A DNA stretch of 14,477 nucleotides from an uncultured Mycoplasmatota bacterium (GCA_948437815.1 CAOJKG010000016.1:1-14477), one strand, 5' to 3'; shown: positions 1 to 7,458, counted from the first letter of the stretch. Made by a program: numbers and translations. Notes: generated by a model from the sequence alone, not told the origin.

Positions 1-7
1 CCTAACA

Positions 8-16
8 CCACCTTTT
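8..16 (-). promoter_or_regulatory. possible ribosome binding site of a gene lying beyond the left edge
   Basis: Read on the minus strand this is AAAAGGTGG followed by TGTTAGG and the window edge. It is a good Shine-Dalgarno sequence about 7 bases from where a start codon would fall just outside the window. It follows the terminator at 58-85, so a new minus-strand gene probably begins here. The start codon is not visible, so this is inference. Confidence 0.3.
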
Positions 17-57
17 ATTCTATTAATAAGTCTAACATATATATATTCTAAAATCAA

Positions 58-85
58 GAAAAAATGTAAAGTTTTTTTCTTTACA
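58..85 (-). terminator. rho-independent terminator, second behind yneF
   Basis: On the minus strand TGTAAAG (85-79) and CTTTACA (71-65) form a perfect 7-bp stem around a loop of seven A, followed by six T (64-59). It lies about 50 bases behind the first terminator and is probably a backup for the sirA-yneF transcript. Confidence 0.7.
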
Positions 86-129
86 CAAATTTTACTATCA
101 AACGCTTTACTAACTATCGATTTCCAACT

Positions 130-150
130 TAAAAAGAAGCAAAGCTTCTT
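130..150 (-). terminator. rho-independent terminator overlapping the yneF stop codon
   Basis: On the minus strand AAGAAGC (150-144), loop TTT and GCTTCTT (140-134) make a 7-bp stem running into a short T run. The stop codon TAA of yneF (151-149) supplies the first two bases of the stem, so the gene ends inside its own terminator. Confidence 0.75.
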
Positions 151-358
151 ACATAAATTTATTCATTTGATTCATTACTTGTGTAACTTGTTTTTTACTA
201 GGTTTTCTTCCCATTTGAGTCATCATAACTTCAATCATTTTTTCATTTATTGGTGGATTCTTCTTTAAATATTTTTTCATTATAAATCTAGCCAAGAAAA
301 ATCCAATAATTAAACCTGCTACTAAACCAATTATACACCATAATATTTGTCCCCACAT
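149..358 (-). CDS. yneF: YneF family (UPF0154) small membrane protein
   Basis: A 69-aa protein of the UPF0154/YneF family, which is widespread in Bacilli and has no settled biochemical function. One hydrophobic segment at about residues 6-25 is followed by a basic stretch with KKYLKKNPP and the family-like segment MIEVMMTQMGRKPSKKQ at about 41-57. Length and layout match the family: an N-terminal membrane anchor and a short cytoplasmic helical tail. The start has a strong site, AAGGAG eight bases before the ATG. It lies 46 bases behind sirA on the same strand, as in B. subtilis, and is probably co-transcribed with it: a TATAAT at 377-382 has no convincing -35 partner. The family call is firm, the role is unknown. 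Confidence 0.9.
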   Translation of the reverse strand: MWGQILWCIIGLVAGLIIGFFLARFIMKKYLKKNPPINEKMIEVMMTQMGRKPSKKQVTQVMNQMNKFM

Positions 359-404
359 AGTTATCTCTCCTTAATGATTATATTTTACTATATTCTTTAA
401 TTTA

Positions 405-824
405 TTACAAGCTTAGAAGTTCGTTTACCCAAAAATAATCTTTATTTTTAAAATCACAAACAAATAAATTATTATACTCTTTAAGTTCAGTTAAAAATGT
501 TGGTTTTGTAATATTACTTTCAAGTAATAAAAATGCTTTATTAACCACTAACATTGAGTCTTCAGGCACATATTTATTTTGAATACGATGTACATTATGA
601 AACTTAGAATAAAAATCATTATCTTTAGACTCACCAAAAATTTTATTATTTATTTTACTTTTATCAAACGGTCTAGCAATTTGATTAAATAGATCATAAG
701 CCATATCAGCATCGTTACAATCAAAACTATGAATATCTTCCATCGCTCTAAATAAATGATAAGGATTATTTTTCATTAAATTATAAAAACTCTTATTAAT
801 ATTAAATATATAAAAAGTACGCAT
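405..824 (-). CDS. sirA: SirA-like replication-initiation inhibitor
   Basis: A 139-aa protein that I match to SirA (B. subtilis YneE), which binds domain I of DnaA and blocks new rounds of replication when cells enter sporulation. The match rests on recalled similarity spread along the chain: an N-terminal RTFYIFNI strand, LFRAMEDIH, QIARPFD, FHNVHRIQNKY, and a C-terminal CDFKNKDYFWVNEL resembling the SirA ending with its aromatic-W-N motif. Gene order supports it, since yneF follows directly, as in B. subtilis. The reading frame stays open 27 codons further upstream, but AGGTGA stands seven bases before the internal ATG at 822-824, and that stretch holds a promoter, so I start here. No membrane segment or signal peptide. 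Whether it acts only at sporulation in this organism cannot be told. Confidence 0.75.
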   Translation of the reverse strand: MRTFYIFNINKSFYNLMKNNPYHLFRAMEDIHSFDCNDADMAYDLFNQIARPFDKSKINNKIFGESKDNDFYSKFHNVHRIQNKYVPEDSMLVVNKAFLLLESNITKPTFLTELKEYNNLFVCDFKNKDYFWVNELLSL

Positions 825-848
825 ATTTTCATCACCTGTATATAGATT

Positions 849-876
849 ATCATATAAAGATTGCGAACTTTGTCGA
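849..876 (-). promoter_or_regulatory. sigma-A type promoter of sirA-yneF
   Basis: Minus strand: -35 TCGACA (876-871), 16-base spacer, -10 TATGAT (854-849), each one base from consensus. It ends 24 bases before the sirA start chosen here and lies inside the longer open frame, which argues against the longer frame being translated. Confidence 0.5.
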
Positions 877-911
877 ATCATGTCGACACCATTGTTTTTT
901 TGCAACTTTTT

Positions 912-3500
912 TTACACTCCTGTCTTTAAATGATGTTTTCGTAAATAAATTTTCCTTAAAAAATCTACTGGAAAAACAGTTAATGCGAGTAACAAAACAA
1001 TAAAGAATTCTTTAGCAGTTAAACCATATGTCCGAAATAAGTCTCCCCCGTGATAAATTAAATAAACTTGAACTAATAAAATAAAAGCGATAATAACAAT
1101 AAAAACTTTATTCTTTTTTAAATTAGCTAAAATATTTATTCTTTCACTTCTTGCATTAAAAGCATTAAAAACCCCAATAAAAATAAATAAAGCAAAATAA
1201 GCTGTCATCAAATATTTATAATTTTCTCCCGTTCTAATAAACTCTCTTACAATCGGGAGTTTTAAAAACAAAATACAAACTATCGCAGAATACAAACCTG
1301 TAAATAATACTTCTCCAATCATATAAGAATTAACAATAGGCTCATCTTTTCTTTTAGGTGGCTCATGCATAAAACTTTCTAGTGCTGGTTCAAAAGAGAA
1401 AGCAAGACCCGCAAAAGTATCCATAATCATATTAAGCCACAACATTTGAATAATAGTTATTGGTGTATTAATACCAATAAAAGGTCCAATTATTGATAAG
1501 ATTAAAGCACACATATTAACAGTCAATTGATAAATAATAAATTTTCTAATACTTTTAAAAATAGTTCTACCATATAAAATAGCTTTACTAATTGACAAAA
1601 TATTATCGTCTAGTATAACAATATCACTAGCTTCTTTAGCAACTTCTGTTCCACTACCCATTGCAAATCCTACATTAGCTTTCTTTAGTGCAGGCGCATC
1701 ATTTACTCCATCACCAGTCATTCCAACAATTAAATCCATTTCTTCTAAAACTCTAACCAATCTTGATTTATCAGTAGGTAAAGCTCTAGCAACAACTCTA
1801 AGTCTTGAAACACATTTCTTTAAATCTTCATCTGATAATTTAGATATTTCATCACTAGTAAGAACAATACTATCATTATCAAGTAAACCAACATCACTAG
1901 CTATAGCCATCGCTGTATTTTTAGCATCCCCTGTAATCATAATCATATTTATACCAGCACTTTTAATTAAAGAAACCCCTTCTTTAGCTTCATTACGAAG
2001 TTCATCTTTAATTGCGACTAATCCTATTAAAACTAAAGAACTATTTTTTTCATAACATAAAGCTAAAACTCTAATACCTTTTTTTGTAAGTATATCTATC
2101 GTTTTAGTTATAATTTTTTTATTAAGAATAACTTTTTCTTCTCCTGTTTTATTTAAATAATAAACTATATTAGGAAGTAACTTTTCAATAGCTCCTTTAA
2201 CATAAACATAACCATTATCTAGTTTTGTTTTACTAAATTTATCTTGACTATTAAAGGGAACTTTTTCTACAATTCTTCTTTTAATATTATTATCTTGACC
2301 TATAAAATTTAAACAAGCTTTATCAGTTAAATTACCACCTGTTGGAATCCCTTCATTATTAAATACACTTTCATTATTATAAAATAAACATTCATATAAT
2401 TTCTCATAATAATTAGAATAAATCTTAATATCTTTTTTACTTCTAAAATGAGTATTATCCCCTGTAATAACTTCACTAACATCTAAATGACCTTTAGTAA
2501 GAGTACCTGTTTTATCAGTGAGTAAAACATTTATACTTCCCGCTGTTTCAATACCTACTAATCTTCTTACTAAAACATTATTTTTAAGCATTCGTTTCAT
2601 ATTACTAGAAAGAACCAAAGTTATCATCATTGGTAGTCCTTCTGGAACTGCTACAACAATAATAGTTACACTAAGAGTAAGTGCATATATTAAATGATTA
2701 AACATAACATGAAAATCAGTAATTGTTTTCAAAATAAGATTGGGATCAAAATTATTATCAATAACAATAACTGAAAACAAATAAGAAATAGTCACTAAAG
2801 CTGCACCTATATATCCTAGTTTACTTATTAATTTAGCAAGACCTGTAAGACGTATTTTAAGAGGTGAAGTTGGCGGTTCTTCTGAAACTTCTCTAGCTAA
2901 AGCTCCATAAATAGTTTTATCTCCTACTTCTGTAACTAACATATAAGCATTTCCATTATAAACAACTGAACCTCGCATAACTTTATTTTTATCAAGTATA
3001 TTATTAGAATTAATTGGTGGATACTTCTTAGCTTCCTTAGCTTCCCCATTTAAACTAGATTCATCAACACTAAGTTCTCCCTTTATTATATAGCCATCCG
3101 CCGGTATTTTATCTCCACTTCCAAGTACTACTATGTCTTTCACTACTACTTCTTCTATAGGAATTTCTTTTAAAATATTATCTCTTATTACTTTAACTTT
3201 TATTTTCGAAGATTCTTCTTGTAATCTTCTAAAAGCAGCTTCACTCCCATATTCTGAAATAGTTGAAATAAAAGAAGCTAAAAAGATTGCTATTAAAATA
3301 CCCAAAGTTTCAAAATAATCAAAATCTTTAAAAAGAAAAACTACTTTTATCGCTAATGCCACTAAAAGAATTTTAATAATTGGGTCTCCAAGAGATTCTA
3401 ATAACAGTTTAAAAAAACTATTATGTTCTGAATCTGTGATACTATTATTTCCATATAATTTTCTATTTTTTTCTACTTCCACTTGTGTTAATCCTCGCAT
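912..3500 (-). CDS. calcium-transporting P-type ATPase (P2 type)
   Basis: An 862-aa P-type ATPase, most like Ca2+ exporters of the P2 group; it would pump Ca2+ out of the cytoplasm at the cost of ATP. Visible parts in order: N-terminal cation ATPase domain (1-50), M1-M2 (41-82), actuator domain with NGEA at 151-154 where most members have TGES, M4 with PEGLP (286-290), phosphorylation site DKTGTLT with Asp329, nucleotide-binding domain with KGA (435-437), TGD (523-525), hinge TGDGVND (595-601), and a C-terminal transport domain. M5 carries YQLTVN (Asn662) and M6 carries LNMIMD (Asn690, Asp694). The M5/M6 residues resemble plasma-membrane (PMCA-like) pumps with one Ca2+ site rather than SERCA; that is inference. 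GGAGGG ten bases before the ATG supports the start. sirA follows after 87 bases with its own promoter. No clear promoter is visible in 3501-3542. Confidence 0.9.
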   Translation of the reverse strand: MRGLTQVEVEKNRKLYGNNSITDSEHNSFFKLLLESLGDPIIKILLVALAIKVVFLFKDFDYFETLGILIAIFLASFISTISEYGSEAAFRRLQEESSKIKVKVIRDNILKEIPIEEVVVKDIVVLGSGDKIPADGYIIKGELSVDESSLNGEAKEAKKYPPINSNNILDKNKVMRGSVVYNGNAYMLVTEVGDKTIYGALAREVSEEPPTSPLKIRLTGLAKLISKLGYIGAALVTISYLFSVIVIDNNFDPNLILKTITDFHVMFNHLIYALTLSVTIIVVAVPEGLPMMITLVLSSNMKRMLKNNVLVRRLVGIETAGSINVLLTDKTGTLTKGHLDVSEVITGDNTHFRSKKDIKIYSNYYEKLYECLFYNNESVFNNEGIPTGGNLTDKACLNFIGQDNNIKRRIVEKVPFNSQDKFSKTKLDNGYVYVKGAIEKLLPNIVYYLNKTGEEKVILNKKIITKTIDILTKKGIRVLALCYEKNSSLVLIGLVAIKDELRNEAKEGVSLIKSAGINMIMITGDAKNTAMAIASDVGLLDNDSIVLTSDEISKLSDEDLKKCVSRLRVVARALPTDKSRLVRVLEEMDLIVGMTGDGVNDAPALKKANVGFAMGSGTEVAKEASDIVILDDNILSISKAILYGRTIFKSIRKFIIYQLTVNMCALILSIIGPFIGINTPITIIQMLWLNMIMDTFAGLAFSFEPALESFMHEPPKRKDEPIVNSYMIGEVLFTGLYSAIVCILFLKLPIVREFIRTGENYKYLMTAYFALFIFIGVFNAFNARSERINILANLKKNKVFIVIIAFILLVQVYLIYHGGDLFRTYGLTAKEFFIVLLLALTVFPVDFLRKIYLRKHHLKTGV

Positions 3501-3530
3501 GAGTGCTTGTCCCTCCGATTAATATATATG

Positions 3531-3566
3531 AAAAAATAAAAAAAATAGCACTATTTTCTGCTATTT
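3531..3566 (-). terminator. rho-independent terminator with a stop codon in its loop
   Basis: Minus strand: AAATAGCA (3566-3559), loop GAAAATAG, TGCTATTT (3550-3543), then a long T-rich run. The perfect 8-bp stem begins inside the last codons of the upstream gene, and that gene's stop codon TAG (3553-3551) closes the loop. Confidence 0.85.
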
Positions 3567-4945
3567 AAATCAATAATTAAATTACCATTTCGATAATTTT
3601 CTAAAACCAACATATAAACTACATTAAACATTGGTAAATCATTTAATATCATATACTTTTTAACTATGCTATCTTCAGTTGGATCTACATTAGAAGTAAT
3701 TACATTTGTTAGTGGACGTAATCTAAATTTATTTTTTAGTAAAAAACTTACTACCACTTGTTTTACTTTATTATCATAACCTTGAAGAATAGTAATAAAA
3801 GTATCAATAGATAGCCTAACAATTCTAAAATAATCTAAAATATTAAATTCTCTTAATACTCCATTTTCTAAAATACCATTATTTATATAATTCATTATCA
3901 TATTAACAACATTTTCTTCAATATCAGGAACTTTTCTATATTTTTTAATTAAATACAAATTATACAAAGTTGGATCATACATTTCTACTATTGTTATATA
4001 ACGATAAAAAGTTTCTTCACCAAGTTTTTTAATAAAATCACCATTTTCTTTATCGTCATATACTAACATAGTAATTATTTTTTTAGCTTCCATAAAAGTT
4101 TGCTCATCAAAAGGTTCATTTTTTAATTTATTTCTCAAATCTTTTTTAGCATTTCTTTTAAAAATCAAATATTCTTCCATTCTAAGTAATATTTTAGCAT
4201 AAACTTTTTGTCTCTCTTCCTTCAAAGGAAATGTTTTAACATAATTATTAAGATAAGTTTCTTTAAGATATTTCCAAGATATATTTGAATTTTTAATATA
4301 CTCTTGTATTTCCTCATAAGAAAAATCTTTCAAGAACATTTCACACACTATTTTATATTTATTAAGCTTTTCTTTTTTACTATTATTTTCTTTTCTCTTT
4401 CTATATTCGCTTACCATTCTCTTTGCTCTATCTAAAGGTATATAATATTTAGATTCTATTTTCTGAGCTATATCATCAACACTCAAATCATCTTGATAAA
4501 ATAGAGAAATTATATCATCTAAGATATTTCTAAAGTCTGCTCTTTCTTCAGCTGTAGCAAAATTTCTAAAATAATAAAGAACATTTTTAAAAGTATATTC
4601 TAATTTACTACTTAAAAAATTATAAAAATCTTCTGTAGTTTCAAGTCTATTTAAAAAAATTACAACATCTTCTTTAGAAAACTTCAAATATTTTTTCAAA
4701 TAAATCTCCACTAATTCTAAAAATAATTTATAATTTATTCCTAAACTACCAATAAAATCCACTAGCTTACTTTTATAAAAATTACAGTTATGACATGCAA
4801 AATATAAATCTTTTAAATATTCTTCAATATTAACACCCTGATTCTTTAACTCCAATAAAAAACTATTAGAATTAGTGTTCCTAAAATTTTGAATAAGTGC
4901 TAAAGCCTCTTCTCTAGACATACCATACTTTCTAGCTAAAGCCAT
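3551..4945 (-). CDS. uncharacterised 464-aa helical protein
   Basis: I do not recognise this protein. It is hydrophilic, rich in Lys, Glu, Asn, Leu and aromatic residues, without signal peptide or membrane segment, and by composition almost entirely helical, so it is probably cytoplasmic. A pair of cysteines, CHNC at about residues 51-54, is the only candidate metal or redox motif and has no partner pair. The middle part (about 180-290) is strongly charged, with KRKENNSKKEKLNKYK, and could be a nucleic-acid-facing or coiled-coil region. There is no convincing ribosome binding site before the ATG at 4943-4945. The frame stays open upstream to the stop codon of the 51-aa gene at 4976-4978, so translation may depend on coupling or start elsewhere; an internal ATG at residue 9 is an alternative. 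Probably co-transcribed with the 51-aa gene. Confidence 0.75.
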   Translation of the reverse strand: MALARKYGMSREEALALIQNFRNTNSNSFLLELKNQGVNIEEYLKDLYFACHNCNFYKSKLVDFIGSLGINYKLFLELVEIYLKKYLKFSKEDVVIFLNRLETTEDFYNFLSSKLEYTFKNVLYYFRNFATAEERADFRNILDDIISLFYQDDLSVDDIAQKIESKYYIPLDRAKRMVSEYRKRKENNSKKEKLNKYKIVCEMFLKDFSYEEIQEYIKNSNISWKYLKETYLNNYVKTFPLKEERQKVYAKILLRMEEYLIFKRNAKKDLRNKLKNEPFDEQTFMEAKKIITMLVYDDKENGDFIKKLGEETFYRYITIVEMYDPTLYNLYLIKKYRKVPDIEENVVNMIMNYINNGILENGVLREFNILDYFRIVRLSIDTFITILQGYDNKVKQVVVSFLLKNKFRLRPLTNVITSNVDPTEDSIVKKYMILNDLPMFNVVYMLVLENYRNGNLIIDLNSRK

Positions 4946-4975
4946 TAAATGACGTTCGCTTTTATTAAAAGCTTT

Positions 4976-5131
4976 TTATAAAGCTGGCACTAATATTTTT
5001 AAAAAAGATTCATACAATTTTACTTCCTCTTCACTAGCATCTTCTAAATAATAAGCTTTCGCTAAGTTATATTCTTCAAATGTAGCACTAGAGTTTCTAA
5101 TAAATTTTAAAAATGCCTCTTTTTTATTCAT
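4976..5131 (-). CDS. small hypothetical protein, 51 aa
   Basis: A 51-aa acidic protein of unknown function, probably two helices: NKKEAFLKFIRNSS, then FEEYNLAKAYYLEDASEEEVKLYESFLKILV. The start was chosen at the ATG at 5129-5131 because AAAGGGG stands eight bases upstream; a longer frame from 5167 would begin inside the -10 region. A strong promoter (5158-5186) lies directly upstream. The stop TAA is followed in the same frame, with no further stop, by 10 codons and then the ATG of the 464-aa gene, so the two genes look linked in expression. The good signals make a real gene likely although no family is recognised. Confidence 0.65.
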   Translation of the reverse strand: MNKKEAFLKFIRNSSATFEEYNLAKAYYLEDASEEEVKLYESFLKILVPAL

Positions 5132-5157
5132 AACAACTACCCCTTTAAATGTATGAT

Positions 5158-5186
5158 ATTCTAACATAACTTGCTATCAAAGTCAA
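5158..5186 (-). promoter_or_regulatory. sigma-A promoter of the 51-aa/464-aa genes
   Basis: Minus strand: -35 TTGACT (5186-5181), 17-base spacer ending in TGT, -10 TAGAAT (5163-5158). Each box is one base from consensus. It overlaps the opposite-facing promoter of ytqA. Confidence 0.75.
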
Positions 5187-5199
5187 ATTTAGATATAAT
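5171..5199 (+). promoter_or_regulatory. sigma-A promoter of ytqA
   Basis: Plus strand: -35 TTGCTA (5171-5176), 17-base spacer, perfect -10 TATAAT (5194-5199). The predicted transcript begins a few bases before the GGTGA ribosome binding site, so the leader is very short. The minus-strand -35 box sits inside this spacer, so the two promoters probably compete for polymerase. Confidence 0.7.
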
Positions 5200-5214
5200 T
5201 ACTTTGGTGATTTT

Positions 5215-6126
5215 ATGTTCCAATATACATTAGATAATAAAAGATATCATACATTAAACTATTTTTTTAAAAACAAATTTAATTCCAAAGTATTTAAAAT
5301 TGCATTAAATGCAAATTTTAGCTGTCCTAACTTTAAAAATGGAACAGGTTGCATTTTTTGTTCTCATGGCTCTGGTAATAGTTACGAAAAATTATCTTTA
5401 AAGGAACAATATGATTTAGTAAAAATTCCATTAGATAAAAAATGGCCTAATTCAAAATATATAGCCTACTTTCAAGCTAATAGTAACACATATGCTCCTA
5501 TATCCATTTTAAAAGAGAAATATGAAGAAGCTTTAAAACTTCCTAATATTATAGGCTTAGATATTGCTACTCGTAGTGATTGTCTAACAGATGAAATATT
5601 AGATTATTTAAGTGAACTTAATAAACGAACTTTCTTAATAGTTGAAATAGGCCTTCAATCAATGCATGATAAAACTCTAAAGTTTATTAATCGCGGTCAT
5701 GATTTACAAAATTTTGAAAATGCTATAAAGAAATTAAAAGAAAGAAACATATTTACAGTTGTTCATATTATAAATGGTTTACCTTATGAAACAAAAGAAA
5801 TGATGATAGAAACAGTTAAATATCTAAATAATCTAAATATAGATGGTTTAAAAATTCATATGCTATATATAACAAAAAATACAAAATTAGCTGAAATTTA
5901 TCAAGAAAAACCTTTCCATATATTATCTAAGGAAGAATATATTGACATTGTTTGTAAACAATTAGAATATTTAAATCCTAAAATAACAATTATGCGTATA
6001 ACTGGAGATCCTCTAAAAGAAGAATTAATTGAACCTACATGGTTATTAAAGAAGTTTTGTGTCCTAAACGACATCGACAAAGAAATGAAAAAAAGAGAGA
6101 GATATCAAGGAGACTTAATTTCCTAA
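5215..6126 (+). CDS. ytqA: radical SAM protein, TIGR01212/YtqA family
   Basis: A 303-aa radical SAM enzyme of the YtqA (E. coli YhcC) family, close to full family length. The iron-sulfur cysteines are Cys37, Cys46 and Cys49 in FSCPNFKNGTGCIFCS, a CX8CX2C spacing unlike the usual CX3CX2C and in line with this family's longer first gap. Further motifs: YFQANSNTYAP (about 83-93), EIGLQSMHDKTL (about 144-155), INRGHD, and HIINGLPYET (about 184-193). In B. subtilis, YtqA has been reported to take part in wobble-uridine (mnm5s2U) synthesis in tRNA under the name MnmL; applying this here is inference. The start ATG follows GGTGA with a four-base gap and its own promoter. The 3' end overlaps the convergent sigH by 12 bases. 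Confidence 0.85.
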   Translation: MFQYTLDNKRYHTLNYFFKNKFNSKVFKIALNANFSCPNFKNGTGCIFCSHGSGNSYEKLSLKEQYDLVKIPLDKKWPNSKYIAYFQANSNTYAPISILKEKYEEALKLPNIIGLDIATRSDCLTDEILDYLSELNKRTFLIVEIGLQSMHDKTLKFINRGHDLQNFENAIKKLKERNIFTVVHIINGLPYETKEMMIETVKYLNNLNIDGLKIHMLYITKNTKLAEIYQEKPFHILSKEEYIDIVCKQLEYLNPKITIMRITGDPLKEELIEPTWLLKKFCVLNDIDKEMKKRERYQGDLIS

Positions 6127-6135
6127 TATATCTCT
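6098..6135. terminator. shared bidirectional terminator of ytqA and sigH
   Basis: AGAGATAT (6098-6105) pairs with ATATCTCT (6128-6135), with an inner AGGA/TCCT pairing (6108-6111 with 6121-6124). On the minus strand a run of seven T follows; on the plus strand TATTTTATGTTTT follows. Both stop codons (6115-6117 and 6124-6126) lie between the arms, so each gene terminates within the other's coding end. The plus-strand side is weaker. Confidence 0.55.
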
Positions 6136-6708
6136 TATTTTATGTTTTAATCTTTGAATTGTATTATCAATCTGTTTAGAATTCTTATTTGTTATTAAAG
6201 CTATAGTCAGATAATCAAAACCATTAGAATATAATTTAAAAACTTCATATTCACTTTCAGATAAAATACCTTTAATTTTGATTAATAATTCATTATACTC
6301 CTGCTCCTCAGCCAGTTTATTTAAAGGATCATTCATACTATCATCACTAATTAAATCTTTTAAAGTAAGACCATCTTCGTTATAATTATAATCTAAAGAA
6401 TAGGTATTATTTAAAACTTTTGCTTTTTCACTACTATACTTTTTAATCAGTTTTTGTAATCTTCTATCTATACACAAAGAAATAAAAGTTGATAATTTTG
6501 CATTCTTATCATTTTGATAAGAATTAATAGCATCACTAAAAGCAAATGAGGCTTCACTAACGAGTTCATTTATATCAATATTTAAAGAATTAGCTATACT
6601 AGAATACTTTCTAATTAAAATATCTTCAATATATTTATATTTTTTATATAACTCATTTTTGGCTTCTTCATTATTTTTAGCTAAAACAATTAACTTTTCT
6701 TCTTCCAT
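6115..6708 (-). CDS. sigH: RNA polymerase sigma factor, SigH-like
   Basis: A 197-aa sigma-70 family factor with only regions 2 and 4. Region 2 spans about residues 12-91: ELVSEASFAFSDAINSY is the core-binding segment, and LSTFISLCIDRRLQKLIKK is the -10 recognition and melting segment. Region 4 spans about 148-195, with LSESEYEVFKLYSNGFDYLTIA as its first half and a second helix-turn-helix half. Size and layout fit SigH (sigma-30), the stationary-phase and sporulation-entry factor of Bacilli. Position also fits: B. subtilis has rlmB, yacP, sigH in this order, and here rlmB is directly upstream with its TAA touching the sigH ATG. Translation is probably coupled, with GGGATGA six bases before the start. 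An ECF-like or phage-type regulator is the alternative, but the neighbour argues for sigH. Confidence 0.75.
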   Translation of the reverse strand: MEEEKLIVLAKNNEEAKNELYKKYKYIEDILIRKYSSIANSLNIDINELVSEASFAFSDAINSYQNDKNAKLSTFISLCIDRRLQKLIKKYSSEKAKVLNNTYSLDYNYNEDGLTLKDLISDDSMNDPLNKLAEEQEYNELLIKIKGILSESEYEVFKLYSNGFDYLTIALITNKNSKQIDNTIQRLKHKIRDILGN

Positions 6709-7380
6709 TTAAATCATCCCATAAATTAATATTGCAGCACTAACACTAGCATTTAAAGAATTAATTTTACCAAACATCGGAATACTTACAATTTCATCAG
6801 AAGACTCTCTAACAATTCTTGACACCCCTGCTCCTTCTGCACCAATAATTAAAGCTCTTTTTTCAGCATAATCAATAGTGCGATAATCTTTACCATCCAT
6901 ATCTGCCGCATATACAAAAAATAAATTATCCTTTAACTTTTTTATAGCATTATTAAGGTTACTAACTAAAACTACTTTAACATTATTAATAGCGCCCGCA
7001 CTTATTTTCATTACAGTTTCATTAACCCTAACACTTCTATTATCAGGAATAATAATAGCATTTATTCCAGCACATTCACAAGTTCTAATTATTGCCCCTA
7101 GATTATGAGGGTCTTCTAAATGATCTAAACAAACCACAAAATTCTCATTCAATATATCATCTAATTTATAATATTCATAATCATCAATATCAATAACAAT
7201 ACCTTGATGGTTTTCTTTAACCATTTTATTAAGTCTTTGAATATTTACAAATTCAAAATGAATTTTATTAGACTTCAAATACTCAATTACCTCATTATCT
7301 TTAAAATATTCTCTTAAAAAAACTTTATGAATTTTTTTAACAGGTGTTTCTTTTAAAACATTTTTACCACACACATACAT
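6709..7380 (-). CDS. rlmB: 23S rRNA 2'-O-methyltransferase, RlmB/TrmH family
   Basis: A 223-aa SpoU/TrmH-class methyltransferase with a trefoil-knot SAM site. An N-terminal substrate-binding part (MYVCGKNVL onward, about 1-75) precedes the catalytic domain. Motif 1 is DHLEDPHNLGAIIRT (86-100) with catalytic-type Arg99; motif 2 is IIGAEGAG (178-185); motif 3 is SIPMFGKINSLNASVSAAI (199-217), containing the SLN-S knot signature. RlmB methylates the ribose of G2251 in 23S rRNA (E. coli numbering). Adjacency to sigH, as in B. subtilis, supports rlmB over other SpoU paralogues. I start at the ATG at 7378-7380 because GGTGAT stands four bases upstream; the ATG four codons earlier overlaps that site. 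Confidence 0.88.
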   Translation of the reverse strand: MYVCGKNVLKETPVKKIHKVFLREYFKDNEVIEYLKSNKIHFEFVNIQRLNKMVKENHQGIVIDIDDYEYYKLDDILNENFVVCLDHLEDPHNLGAIIRTCECAGINAIIIPDNRSVRVNETVMKISAGAINNVKVVLVSNLNNAIKKLKDNLFFVYAADMDGKDYRTIDYAEKRALIIGAEGAGVSRIVRESSDEIVSIPMFGKINSLNASVSAAILIYGMI

Positions 7381-7398
7381 AGTTATCACCATGCATGT

Positions 7399-7427
7399 AT
7401 TGTATCAAAAAAGAAGAAAAAAGTAAA
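7399..7427 (-). promoter_or_regulatory. sigma-A promoter of rlmB-sigH
   Basis: Minus strand: -35 TTTACT (7427-7422), 17-base pyrimidine-rich spacer, -10 TACAAT (7404-7399). It begins immediately after the T run of the murD terminator and leaves a leader of only about 10-15 bases. Confidence 0.6.
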
Positions 7428-7455
7428 GCAAACAAAAAAGATGATAAACATCTTT
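7428..7455 (-). terminator. rho-independent terminator of murD
   Basis: Minus strand: AAAGATG (7455-7449), loop TTTAT, CATCTTT (7443-7437), then a T run. A perfect 7-bp stem three bases behind the murD stop codon. Confidence 0.85.
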
Positions 7456-7458
7456 AAA

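Noticed and set aside
3133..3318. Plus-strand open frame inside the ATPase gene
   Set aside because: It is antisense to conserved ATPase sequence, has no ribosome binding site and a low-complexity product.
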